From the NCBI GenBank assembly GCA_018971385.1, contig JAGXAY010000002.1, forward strand, positions 28,209 through 92,208: DNA of 64,000 bases, in the 5' to 3' direction. This DNA comes from Acidobacteriota bacterium. Lineage in GTDB: Bacteria > Actinomycetota > Acidimicrobiia > Acidimicrobiales > RAAP-2. Both the position numbers and the translations under genes were made by a program. Under the pieces are notes generated by a model. The model ran no database searches. It had not been told where the DNA came from and saw only the letters and a program-made list of their open reading frames with translations. Positions 24,801-34,282 of this stretch are shown here, piece after piece. How positions within the stretch are numbered: the stretch's first letter is position 1; every line of letters begins with the position of its first letter.

Positions 24801-26608
24801 GTCTGGTAGCAGAACTGCACTGGACCCACGGTGTCGGTGGAGGGATTGTTCACCGAACCGTTAAACGTGGCGGAGGTGTCGGCAACTCCGGACGCCGCCG
24901 ACGTCGACGGGGCGGGACCCGCGTAGCCGGGGTTGCACTGTGACAGGGAACTTCCGCTCCAGGTGACCTGCACTCCGACGGTTCCCAGTCCCCCGGTTCC
25001 CGGCGTCAGGTCAAGAACAAACTGGGGGAGAGCCGACTTCGTCGAGAGATCGATGGGTGTCGGATACGCCAACGACGTGAGGTCAATCGTGGGGGTGGCG
25101 CCGGACGTGTTGAACGCGTAGGGGCCGTCAATCACGACGCCGTTGCCGTTGGTGAACGACAGGGTGGGGGCTGGACTCAACGCGATGTTCCCCGACGTCA
25201 GACTGATGGTGTCGAAGGACGTTGGCGTACAGGCCTGGTACGGCTCGACGAAGGACGACGCGAAGACGCGCACTGGGGCACTCGCGCACGATCCACCGGT
25301 GAGCGCGTCAAAATTCTGAATTTGCGCGCTCCCCCCGTCCGCGTTCACCCACAGACACGTGGGTCGCTGGGAGTCCGGGGTGACCGAGTAAGTGCTGGAG
25401 TTGTTCGCCAACGCAATCGGGAAGTGCGAGGTGGTCGTCGTACACGCCGCGTTCGTGGCGAAGTCGTAGCAATAGACGAATCCGGGAGTGACTTCGAAGA
25501 CTCGAGTTCCGATGACGGAGGGACTTCCGGCCCACTGCCACGAAAACAACGTGCTACTCGTCAAGCCGGTCGGCGTCGGCTGGTTGGAACCATCCAGCCC
25601 CCAACACAACCAGGACGACCCCGAATTCAATCCACAGACACCCTGGGCGTTTCCACTGCTATCGAGCAAGGGAGTGACCATCGACTGCGTCCCTGCAGCC
25701 ATGGACTGAGGCCACGAGCCCCCACAGTTGCCGGGAGTGGAGAGGCTCAAGTCCACGCAAGCTACGACTCCACCCGAGCTCCATCCGGACGGGATAAAGA
25801 GCTGACTTCCTACGAGAGTCGTGGGGGGCGCGGGTGAACTGTCGGTGTTCGTACCGGTGGTCGAGCCCACAGACACCGCGTACGGTTCGTTGGCACACGC
25901 CGACTGCGTAGCGATGTCGTAGCAGAGGAGGGTGTTATCGCCCGCTCCCGTCGCGCCTCCGCCGCCCTGTCCCGCCGCGGCGCCATTCACGGGATTCCAG
26001 GCGTAGAAGTTTCCGTTGTAGAACGTCGGCGACACCGTTCCGGTCGACGTGTTGCTCGTGGACCAACCGGTCTGGCCCGGGGCCGCGAGTGGAGTCCACG
26101 CCGGTGGTTGACCGCCCGATCCCGAGCAGGTGGGGTCGGTGACCGTGTCGGCAGCGTTCAGATTCAGGCACAGCACGCCGGGCTGACGGGTGCTGATCTC
26201 CGTCGCGTAGACGTAGAGGTAGCCCGTCGACTGATCGACGTACAAGCCAGGCTTTCCTGACGTTCCGAAAGCGTTGCCGTTCACGGTGATGGTCTTATAC
26301 GCGTTGGACGTTCCCGTATCCGTGGTCGTCCAACACGCCGAGGCGTCACTCTGGTTGTGGCACATAAGCCCGAAGTAGTTCTGATGGTGGAAGACGTTGT
26401 ACACCCGATTGTTGTAGGTCGCGATATCCCACCCATCACCACCCCCGGTGGTTCCGGCGAAGTTAGAGCTCGGCGGCGTAAACGTTTGGGTGGCCGAGTA
26501 CGTGACGGTGCTGGCACCGGCGACGGACGAGGTGCCCATCACGATGGCCGGGAAGGCCACGGCCACCACCGCAACCAGGGACGTCAACCACTTCACCATC
26601 TTCTTCAT
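21875..26608 (-). CDS. Giant secreted repeat protein: propeller-like head, Fn3 and Ig repeats, OmpA-like tail
   Basis: The ATG at 26608 (MKKMVKW) is chosen because GGAAGAG lies just upstream and a signal peptide follows at once (LTSLVAVVAVAFPAIVMG, then SSVAGAS). It gives 1577 residues. Residues ~30-450 form a repeat region with Cys pairs in LLCYDIATQSAC- and VYCYDFATNAAC-type motifs, suggesting a beta-propeller stapled by disulfides. After a beta-rich spacer come five ~105-residue fibronectin-III-like units (563-1089), each with FCY...C and TTYYYEL, three 90-residue Ig-like units (1093-1362, YQWFDNGRAISGATAS), another Fn3 and a Ser/Thr-rich linker. The last ~120 residues resemble OmpA: VTIIGYA, NLAKSRAYSAIKFM and RRVTLQI. 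No LPXTG motif or C-terminal membrane anchor is seen. Role unknown; a cell-wall-attached adhesin or surface protein is inferred. Confidence 0.78.
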   Translation of the reverse strand: MKKMVKWLTSLVAVVAVAFPAIVMGTSSVAGASTVTYSATQTFTPPSSNFAGTTGGGDGWDIATYNNRVYNVFHHQNYFGLMCHNQSDASACWTTTDTGTSNAYKTITVNGNAFGTSGKPGLYVDQSTGYLYVYATEISTRQPGVLCLNLNAADTVTDPTCSGSGGQPPAWTPLAAPGQTGWSTSNTSTGTVSPTFYNGNFYAWNPVNGAAAGQGGGGATGAGDNTLLCYDIATQSACANEPYAVSVGSTTGTNTDSSPAPPTTLVGSQLFIPSGWSSGGVVACVDLSLSTPGNCGGSWPQSMAAGTQSMVTPLLDSSGNAQGVCGLNSGSSWLCWGLDGSNQPTPTGLTSSTLFSWQWAGSPSVIGTRVFEVTPGFVYCYDFATNAACTTTTSHFPIALANNSSTYSVTPDSQRPTCLWVNADGGSAQIQNFDALTGGSCASAPVRVFASSFVEPYQACTPTSFDTISLTSGNIALSPAPTLSFTNGNGVVIDGPYAFNTSGATPTIDLTSLAYPTPIDLSTKSALPQFVLDLTPGTGGLGTVGVQVTWSGSSLSQCNPGYAGPAPSTSAASGVADTSATFNGSVNNPSTDTVGPVQFCYQTTSFASGQCTGSTVAATAGSSSATVTSYGATPTNLSPSTTYYYELVTSDATTSSPLYGGVEQFTTGPVATTGPVSALTDTSGTFTGSIYNPAGDTLAAAPQFCYQTSSFTTGACHGTTVTAVAGSSSPSGTQYTAAVTGLTAGTTYYYELTAQDQTSSQSLDGGVVSFVAAPVTRTSTPTSVGDSTATISGTAYNPNGDTLSASFCYAPTTFSSGQCSTAVGSLSATASTGSTVASTTGYSAGLSGLSPSTTYDYELVVTDSTTGTTFYGGVKTFSTGPTAATGSALNIEPTTSVLSGSLYNPAGDSFTSVQFCYQDTPFTSGGCLGTTVSAVAGTTTGASTQYTGALASLVPGTTYYYELVATDSALTPSQYVGGVHQFTAGPVVTTLTGSTSSSSATLTGDIVNPNSMALSSVQFCYQDTPFTSGNCSGTSVTAVAGTGSGSTTPYSAVVTGLTDLTTYYFELVANPTTSGGPFLGGVANVETAGIAPTISSATITGTPTVGQTLTANSAGVSGAPTPVETYQWFDNGRAISGATASNYVVQSSDFANAITVTITETNSVGHVSATSSPSSSIAGLVPTISSAAITGTPTVGQTLTAKSAGVTGVPTPVETYQWFDNGRAISGATASTYVVQPSDFANAITVTITETNSVGHASATSAPESNVPAIAPTISSATITGTPTVGQTLTAKSAGVTGVPTPVETYQWFDNGQAISGATASTYVVQSSDIGNAITVKVIETNVAGVASATSSPTASISSNQPPVISTVVVSPTGTGVITWSPVPNTPPSDYVVQYTTNGGQTWETVPASDISGTTATVPGLNTSSNFQFRVSTTTSAGSTTSISKATTPTKALPTSPIALPSKPFAAYQAAFGASSNDIKVIITTLREVSALHLKSVTIIGYAIYETKAHDGKGKYLTMNQVRNLAKSRAYSAIKFMQGLERKLHIAPVKFVVKPVIEMGKSHLKNFEKFRRVTLQI
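22521..23330 (-). repeat. Three tandem 270-bp Ig-like repeats
   Basis: Three direct copies (22521-22790, 22791-23060, 23061-23330) of exactly 270 bases encode 90-residue Ig-like units. The marker CGAGGAGATG recurs at 22781, 23051 and 23321. Long stretches are identical at base level, which suggests recent duplication or gene conversion. The copy nearest the C-terminus is the most diverged. Confidence 0.9.
23342..24918 (-). repeat. Five fibronectin-III-like protein repeats
   Basis: Five units of roughly 103-106 residues each contain a NP-x-GD/ST turn, an FCY-x7-9-C cysteine pair, TTYYYELV or a close variant, and an aromatic or FTTG/FTAG-like ending. They are much more diverged at DNA level than the adjacent Ig-like copies. 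Confidence 0.8.
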
Positions 26609-26987
26609 TGAGTACTCTCTTCCGACGTCGAGTGTTCGAGAAGAAAATTTACAAGTGGTCAACTAGGAATCGGTGGCAATCGGACCCGCCAGATTCACGT
26701 CGATTGACCGCATTTCCATCTCCTCATCGAGTATCAGGTGGCACCAGGAGGGAACGGAATCGCCCCGCGACAAATCTTCACATTCCCCTAATTTCTAAGG
26801 AAAATGGAGTTCTCGTCGCGAGATCATCCCGAGACATCTCGTGAAGCTCTGCGCTGAGAGTCGGGAACCTTACGCTGTCCAACCTGAGTCCTCTTCTCAG
26901 GTTGAGGGGAATTATGTTCGACGTCCACCGGCAAGAACTCCGGTCGCAACGTAATCCCTCGTCGTCTCTCCGGCGAGGACGTCGGTG
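26609..26987. other. Upstream region of the repeat protein and end of the nuo operon
   Basis: About 380 bases without a supportable gene. Near 26640 the minus strand has TAAATT, a possible -10 for the repeat-protein gene, and GGAAGAG before its ATG. Near 26896 is the hairpin ending the nuo-side transcript. This AT-richer stretch holds no other recognisable element. Confidence 0.5.
26880..26904 (-). terminator. Hairpin downstream of the nuo operon
   Basis: CAACCTGAG at 26880-26888 pairs perfectly with CTCAGGTTG at 26896-26904 across a 7-base loop, about 80 bases after the stop of the ATP-grasp gene. No T-run follows on the minus strand. Confidence 0.5.
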
Positions 26988-27854
26988 TTAGAGCGCGGCG
27001 AGGAGGGCGTCCACAAACCGCCCGAGGGCGTGGGGCTCAAAGGTGAGAAACAGGTTCGGCTCCACCAGCTCCATCTCCATCACCGCCCACCCCCTGGGGG
27101 TTTCCACGAGGTCCACTCGTGCGTAGAGAGTTCCGGGAAGAATCGAGAGAGTCGCCTCGGCGACGTGGCACGCCACCGCGTCGGGCACCACGGCGCTCAT
27201 TTGCCGGCGGCGAAAGGACGCGTCTCTCTCTTCCTCGGGCGTGTTCAGCATCGCCCGCTTCACGAGCGCGTGGGAGAACACCCCGCCGAAGTAGAGGAGG
27301 GCGAGTTCGCCCCGTTTATCCACCGAGTCGACGTAGGGTTGGACGAGAGCGACGCGCCCCTCCGCGTGCAGGCGGGCAACGTGAGCGAATGCTCGTTGCC
27401 TCTCCTCGTCGGTGTCACCGTAGCGAGCGGCGTCGGCCGAGCCCGCCCCGATGGCCGGCTTCACGACGACGTCTCCCGTCCACCACTCCGGCTCCTCTCC
27501 GAGTTCAACAATCCGTGTGGGCACCACCGGGACGCCACGGCGTTCAAGGTCGAGGAGGTAGTGCTTATCCGACGAGTACCGGAGAGCCTCGTAGGAGTTA
27601 AAGAGACGACGTCGGGCTCGGGCCCACTCGAGAAACTCGGCGTGGTGGGAGGTGTAGTCCCAGGTCGAACGCACGACCACGGCGTCGTAGTCTTCCCAAG
27701 CCACCTGGGGATCGTTCCAGACCGCGAGCGTCACGTCGAGTCCCTGCTCCCGGGCCGCCTCCACGATCAGCGGAGAGTCGAGATCGGGATTGGCGTTCGG
27801 TCCCGCGGCGTCGGGCAGCGCGTGACGACTCGTCGCCAGGGCGACGCGCCTCAC
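26988..27854 (-). CDS. ATP-grasp protein (glutathione-synthetase/DcsG-like)
   Basis: This 288-residue protein has ATP-grasp features: a pre-ATP-grasp N-terminal domain, DVVVKPAIGAGSADAAR (nucleotide-binding Lys and glycine-rich loop), LVQPYVDSVDKRGELALLYFGG, and a metal-binding MEMELVEPNLFL near the C-terminus. The last motif resembles the family that includes the D-cycloserine-forming ligase DcsG and prokaryotic glutathione synthetase. Such enzymes ligate a carboxylate to an amine or similar nucleophile using ATP; the substrates are unknown. The GTG start overlaps the nuoN stop (GTGA), so it is co-translated with the complex I operon, a partnership with no obvious explanation. Confidence 0.75.
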   Translation of the reverse strand: MRRVALATSRHALPDAAGPNANPDLDSPLIVEAAREQGLDVTLAVWNDPQVAWEDYDAVVVRSTWDYTSHHAEFLEWARARRRLFNSYEALRYSSDKHYLLDLERRGVPVVPTRIVELGEEPEWWTGDVVVKPAIGAGSADAARYGDTDEERQRAFAHVARLHAEGRVALVQPYVDSVDKRGELALLYFGGVFSHALVKRAMLNTPEEERDASFRRRQMSAVVPDAVACHVAEATLSILPGTLYARVDLVETPRGWAVMEMELVEPNLFLTFEPHALGRFVDALLAAL

Positions 27855-29317
27855 GGCTGGAAGAAGAGCGTCGCGTGCTGGGCGAGGTGAGTGAGAGGGG
27901 CCGGCCAGATACCAAAGACCAGGACGACGATCACGGAACTCGCGATCACCACCCGACTGGCCCAGGGCACAACGAGCGGAGCAACGTCGGGGTCACCTTC
28001 GGCGAAGAGACTCCCGACCCATCGTAGGTACGCGAAGGCGGCGACGGCGGCCGCGAGCATCGCCACCACCGAGGCGGTCACGTTACCCGCGTCGAGCGAG
28101 GCCGAGAGAACGGCGAACTTGCCGTCGAAGCCCACGGTGAGGGGCACACCGAGTTGGGAAAGGAGGAGAAGGGCGAGCGATCCCCCGATCCAGGGGTTGC
28201 GTCGAGCGAGACCTCGGTACTTCTTAAGGTAGTGATCGGAGTCACCCACCCCCCCCACGAGCGCCACGATGGCGAAGGAACCGAGCACCGTGGGGGCGTA
28301 GGTGAGGATGTAGAAGAGAGAGTCGGCCACGCCTCTCGGACTGGCCGCCCAGACCCCGAGCCAAATGAACCCGGAGTGGGTCACCGAGGAGTAGGCGAGC
28401 AGACGCTTGGCGTTGACCTGAGTAATCGCGAAGAGCGCGCCCACGACCGTCGAGAGCACGATGAGGCCCCAGATGATCGGGCGCCAGGTGTCACTCTGAG
28501 TCCCGAGTCCGGAGATCATGACCCTGATCGCCGCCGCGAAGGCGCCACCCCAGACGATGGAGGCGTGGAATCCCGTCACGGGGGTGGGGGCGCCCTCGTA
28601 GACGTCGGGTGACCAGAAGTGGAAAGGCACGGCCTGGGTCTTGAAGGCGAAGGCCAGCATCATGAGTCCCCCACCGGCCCACAGCAGGGCCGGATGAACG
28701 AGAACGTTCGCCGAGAGGAAGTAGGAGATGGTGGAGAGGTTGGTGGAACCGGTCGCCCCGTAGACGAGGGCGGCGCCGTACATGAAGACCGCAGCGGCGA
28801 ATCCGCCGAGGAGGAAGTATTTGAGGGAGGACTCCTGGGACTTCACGCGTCGACGGTTAAAGGCGATAATCACGTAGAGGGCAATCGAGAGAATCTCGAG
28901 TCCGAGAAAGACCACCGCGAGATCGTTAGCTTCGGTCATGAGGACCGCGCCCGACGTGGCGAGGAGGGCCAGCATCTGGTACTCCGCCCCGACGAATCGT
29001 TCCCGACCCTCCCAGTCGTGGGCGATGAGGAGCGCGAAGATCAGACTCGAGGAGATGGACGCCGTCGCCAACGCGGAGAAGCCGTCCATGACGACGGAGT
29101 GGGCCGCCGTGAGCTGGGCCCCGTGACGGGCGATCTGCCACCCCTGGATCACCGTGAGAAGAAGAGAGGCTCCGGCCGCACTCACCGCCACCGTGCTCGC
29201 CACCCGGCGCGGTATGCGCGTCGGCGTGAGCGAGGTCGCGATCAAGAGGACGAGAGCCGTCCCCGACATCACGAGGAAGGGCGCGAGGGCCAGGTAGTTA
29301 ATCGAGGGTAGGGTCAT
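27851..29317 (-). CDS. nuoN: NADH-quinone oxidoreductase subunit N
   Basis: NuoN is one of three antiporter-like proton-pumping membrane subunits of complex I. The 488-residue protein is almost entirely hydrophobic with about 14 helices. Family features include the helix segment ALYVIIAFNRRRVKSQESSLKYFLLGGFAAA, in which the Lys/Glu-rich stretch after TM5 is conserved, and FHFWSPDVYEGAPTPVTGF. Last nuo gene of the operon; the start overlaps nuoM (ATGA). Confidence 0.96.
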   Translation of the reverse strand: MTLPSINYLALAPFLVMSGTALVLLIATSLTPTRIPRRVASTVAVSAAGASLLLTVIQGWQIARHGAQLTAAHSVVMDGFSALATASISSSLIFALLIAHDWEGRERFVGAEYQMLALLATSGAVLMTEANDLAVVFLGLEILSIALYVIIAFNRRRVKSQESSLKYFLLGGFAAAVFMYGAALVYGATGSTNLSTISYFLSANVLVHPALLWAGGGLMMLAFAFKTQAVPFHFWSPDVYEGAPTPVTGFHASIVWGGAFAAAIRVMISGLGTQSDTWRPIIWGLIVLSTVVGALFAITQVNAKRLLAYSSVTHSGFIWLGVWAASPRGVADSLFYILTYAPTVLGSFAIVALVGGVGDSDHYLKKYRGLARRNPWIGGSLALLLLSQLGVPLTVGFDGKFAVLSASLDAGNVTASVVAMLAAAVAAFAYLRWVGSLFAEGDPDVAPLVVPWASRVVIASSVIVVLVFGIWPAPLTHLAQHATLFFQP

Positions 29318-30813
29318 CGACTCACTCCGCTCGGCGTGACGTGGGCGACAATCTGCTGCACGGAGGGAGAGACCCGGCTGAGGAGCGGGGCGGGCAGCAC
29401 GCCGAGGGCCACGACGAGCACGACGACGGGCCAGAGAAGGAGTCGCTCGGTCGTCGTGGCGTCGACGAGATCACCGCTCGTGTCGCTCGCCGGCCCGTGA
29501 AAGGCTCGCTGGTAGGCCCACAGCCAGTAGACCGCGGCCCCGACCGTCCCGAGAGTGGCGATCGCCGCGTACGCCGGGTGCACGCCGAAGGCGCCGAGCA
29601 AAATTAAGAACTCTCCCACGAACCCTCCGAGTCCCGGCACCCCGATGGTCGTGAAGGCCACGACCGTGACGAATCCTCCGAGAACGGGGAGCGACCCCTG
29701 GAGACCGCGCACGTCGTCCAGTCGGGCACTGCCGCGCCGTCGCTCGAGGGCCCCGATGAGAACGAAGAGGCCAACCGTCGCCACGCCGTGCACAACCATC
29801 AGCACGACCGCACCCGTCAGCGCCAGTTGGGAACCCGACATCACTCCGAGGGTGATAAAGCCCATCTGGGCCACCGACGAGAACACGAGGAGACGACGAA
29901 GATCCTGCGCGACGGCCGCTACCAGGGAGCCGTAGAGAATCGCGATGACCGCCAGCACGAGCAGCACCGGGGTCACCTCCTTCACGGCGAGGGGGGCGAG
30001 GGGCAGCGCGAAGCGCAGCAGCCCGTAGGTCCCGAGCTTCGAGAGCGTGGCGGCGAGTTGAGCGCCCGCGGCGACGGGCGCCTCACCGTAGGTCGCAGGC
30101 GACCAGGAGTGGAGCGGCCAGAGGGGAGCCTTCACGGCAAAGGCGAGAGCCAGACCCAGGAAGATCCCCACCGCCTGCGAGGTCGTCATGACGGTGGAGG
30201 AGAGGGCGGAGTAGTCAAACGTCAACGCTCCACCGGCCTCGTGCTGGTGGAGAACGCCGAGGTAAATCACCGCGACGAGGGCGGGCGCCGAACCGGCGAA
30301 GGTGTAGAGGAAGAACTTCATCGCCGCTCGTCGCGCCCCGGACCCGCCCCACCCGGACACCATGAAGTAACTCGGGACGAGGACGAGCTCGAAAAAGATG
30401 AAGAACAGGAGGAGGTCGTGAGCGACGAAGGCGCCCACCGTGAACTCGAGGGAGAGCAACTGCCACACGAGATAGGCCGGTTCACGACGGGCGGTCCGGT
30501 CGGCGGCCATCGCCACCAGAGCCACGAAGGTGCTGAGCAGGACGAGAGCGACCGAAATCCCGTCGAGAGCCACGTTGTAGGACAGCCCGAGGGGTGCCGA
30601 CACCACCCACTTCGCCGCGAAATCCCAGGTGGAGGCCTGGGCGACGTGACCGTTGTAGAGAAGAGCCGTCACGACGGCGAGCAGGAACTCGGCCCCCGAG
30701 ATCGCGAGGGCGGCCCGCCGAGCGTTCACCGAGTCGCGCCGGGACAGACTCACGAGCAGCGCCCCGACGAGGGGCAGGAGAAGAAGGGCGCCAATCCACC
30801 ACGACGAATGCAC
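29314..30813 (-). CDS. nuoM: NADH-quinone oxidoreductase subunit M
   Basis: NuoM is an antiporter-like complex I subunit of 499 residues. Typical segments are DLLLFFIFFELVLVPSYFMV (with the conserved TM5 Glu), AFAVKAPLWPLHSWSPATYGEAPVAAG and LLVFSSVAQMGFITLG. The GTG start lies two bases after the nuoL stop and the stop overlaps nuoN. Confidence 0.97.
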   Translation of the reverse strand: MHSSWWIGALLLLPLVGALLVSLSRRDSVNARRAALAISGAEFLLAVVTALLYNGHVAQASTWDFAAKWVVSAPLGLSYNVALDGISVALVLLSTFVALVAMAADRTARREPAYLVWQLLSLEFTVGAFVAHDLLLFFIFFELVLVPSYFMVSGWGGSGARRAAMKFFLYTFAGSAPALVAVIYLGVLHQHEAGGALTFDYSALSSTVMTTSQAVGIFLGLALAFAVKAPLWPLHSWSPATYGEAPVAAGAQLAATLSKLGTYGLLRFALPLAPLAVKEVTPVLLVLAVIAILYGSLVAAVAQDLRRLLVFSSVAQMGFITLGVMSGSQLALTGAVVLMVVHGVATVGLFVLIGALERRRGSARLDDVRGLQGSLPVLGGFVTVVAFTTIGVPGLGGFVGEFLILLGAFGVHPAYAAIATLGTVGAAVYWLWAYQRAFHGPASDTSGDLVDATTTERLLLWPVVVLVVALGVLPAPLLSRVSPSVQQIVAHVTPSGVSR

Positions 30814-30815
30814 GG

Positions 30816-32684
<1,869 letters not shown>

Positions 32685-32686
32685 CG

Positions 32687-32992
32687 TTATCCCTGCATCT
32701 CCGTGAGTTCGTCCACCGAGGTTGTGCGCCGACGACGAAAGACGGCGACGGTGATGCCGAGTCCCACCGTGACTTCGGCCGCGGCGACCACCATTACGAA
32801 GAACACCACCGTCTGGCCGGCGATGTCGGACAGGGTGCGCGCGAAGGTGACGAAGGTCAAGTTCACGGCGTTCAGCATGAGCTCGACGCACATCAGCATG
32901 ATGAGGACACTGCGCTTCGTGAGAAACCCGTAGACCCCAATGCCGAAGAGCACGGCCGAGAGAACGAGATACCAGGACGCGGGAACGCTCAC
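32687..32992 (-). CDS. nuoK: NADH-quinone oxidoreductase subunit K
   Basis: This 101-residue, three-helix membrane subunit has the conserved proton-path glutamates in [16 protein letters not shown] and [16 protein letters not shown]. The GTG start overlaps the nuoJ stop, and the stop is followed two bases later by nuoL. Confidence 0.96.
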   Translation of the reverse strand: MSVPASWYLVLSAVLFGIGVYGFLTKRSVLIMLMCVELMLNAVNLTFVTFARTLSDIAGQTVVFFVMVVAAAEVTVGLGITVAVFRRRRTTSVDELTEMQG

Positions 32993-33552
32993 TGCTCCAC
33001 CTCCGACTCCCGGTCACGACGCGCCAGTTGCACCGCGCCCAACACGGCGATGATGAGTAGCGCGGCCGTCACCTCGAACGCGACGAGGTAGGTCGTAAAG
33101 ACCGACTGCCCGAGTTGGGTGATCTCACCTTGACCCGAGGCGAGGGGTGTCCCGCCCGTCGACGCCGACATCACTCCGGTGACCCAGTGGGACTTGGCCA
33201 TGAGAAAGATGAGTCCCCCCACCGTCACGACGGCGCCGGCCGCCGCGAAGGCTCGCTGACCGACGAGGGGTTCGACCTCGTCGCGGGGGTGACGATCGAC
33301 GCCGAGGAACATGATGACGAAGAGGATGAGCACCACAATGGCCCCGGCGTAGACGATGATCTCCACCGCGGCGAGAAAATCGGCCGACTGCTCGAGGAAG
33401 CTGAGGGCGACGCCGAAGAGCGTCACGATAAGCGAGAGCGCGGCGTGCACCGGGTTGTGCACACTGATCACGCCGAGGGCGCCCACCACGATGAGGGCGG
33501 CGGCGGTGACGAACACTAAGAGGTCGGGCCAGGTCGTCGTTAGTGCGAGCAC
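32989..33552 (-). CDS. nuoJ: NADH-quinone oxidoreductase subunit J
   Basis: NuoJ is a membrane subunit near the quinone site. The frame runs far back into nuoI, so the start had to be chosen. The GTG at 33552 ([14 protein letters not shown] after the initiator) has GGAGGGA six bases upstream and gives 187 residues; GTGs at 33567 and 33558 are alternatives. Diagnostic segments are [17 protein letters not shown] and [23 protein letters not shown]. Unlike most junctions in this operon it does not overlap its upstream neighbour. Confidence 0.9.
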   Translation of the reverse strand: MLALTTTWPDLLVFVTAAALIVVGALGVISVHNPVHAALSLIVTLFGVALSFLEQSADFLAAVEIIVYAGAIVVLILFVIMFLGVDRHPRDEVEPLVGQRAFAAAGAVVTVGGLIFLMAKSHWVTGVMSASTGGTPLASGQGEITQLGQSVFTTYLVAFEVTAALLIIAVLGAVQLARRDRESEVEQ

Positions 33553-33583
33553 GACCACTCCCTCCACGGCGAAGGAACGGGCG

Positions 33584-34282
33584 TCATCGGCGCCCTCCCC
33601 GTCCGTCCTCGCGTTGATCGGCGTCGAAGTGGGAGGCGAACTCGACGCGCAGAGCCTTCGAGCCCGTCGCCTCGTCGTCACGCCCGTCACTCTGGCCCGC
33701 TTCGGGAGCGCGGACGCCCACCCCCAGTTCACCGGACCACTGAGTGAGCCCTTCGAAGGACGCGTCACCCGCGGGCGAGGTCGCCCTCATCCACCCTCCG
33801 GTCATCGCGGCCTCTCCTTCGCGCCAGTCCTCCCAGGGCATTCGTTGCGGGAAGCCCTGATCGTCCACGAGCAACTGGGACTTTTGGTAGATCGCGTCTG
33901 CGCGGTTGGTGAAGGAGAACTCGAACAACTTGGACTCCGTGATGGCCTGCGTCGGGCACGCCTCGACGCAGAGGTCACAGTGGATGCAACGCAAGTAGTT
34001 GATCTCGTAGACGTAGCCGTAGCGCTCCCCGGGACTCACCGGGTGATCCGGTGGGTTATCCAGTCCCCGGACGTAGATGCACTTGGCGGGGCACACCCCG
34101 GCGCAGAGTTCACACCCGATGCACTTTTCCATCCCGTCCTCGTAACGATTGAGGACGTGGCGACCGTGTTGGCGAGGCTGCTTGGGGCGCTTGACCTCGG
34201 GGTACCCCCGGGTGACCCGGGGACGACCGAGGTGACGAAAGGTCAGTCGGAAGCCACCAAAGAAGTCCGTCACCCGACTCAT
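33584..34282 (-). CDS. nuoI: NADH-quinone oxidoreductase subunit I
   Basis: NuoI carries the two 4Fe-4S clusters N6a and N6b on the peripheral arm. Both binding motifs are visible: CIGCELCAGVCPAKCIYV and CIHCDLCVEACPTQAI. The 232-residue length exceeds minimal NuoI owing to a charged, probably disordered C-terminal tail, which is common in actinobacteria. The start overlaps the nuoH stop by four bases. Confidence 0.96.
   Translation of the reverse strand: MSRVTDFFGGFRLTFRHLGRPRVTRGYPEVKRPKQPRQHGRHVLNRYEDGMEKCIGCELCAGVCPAKCIYVRGLDNPPDHPVSPGERYGYVYEINYLRCIHCDLCVEACPTQAITESKLFEFSFTNRADAIYQKSQLLVDDQGFPQRMPWEDWREGEAAMTGGWMRATSPAGDASFEGLTQWSGELGVGVRAPEAGQSDGRDDEATGSKALRVEFASHFDADQREDGRGGRR

Noticed and set aside
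22521..24918. Repeats as a CRISPR array
   Set aside because: They are long in-frame coding repeats with protein periodicity of 90 or about 105 residues, with no short repeat-spacer structure or cas genes.
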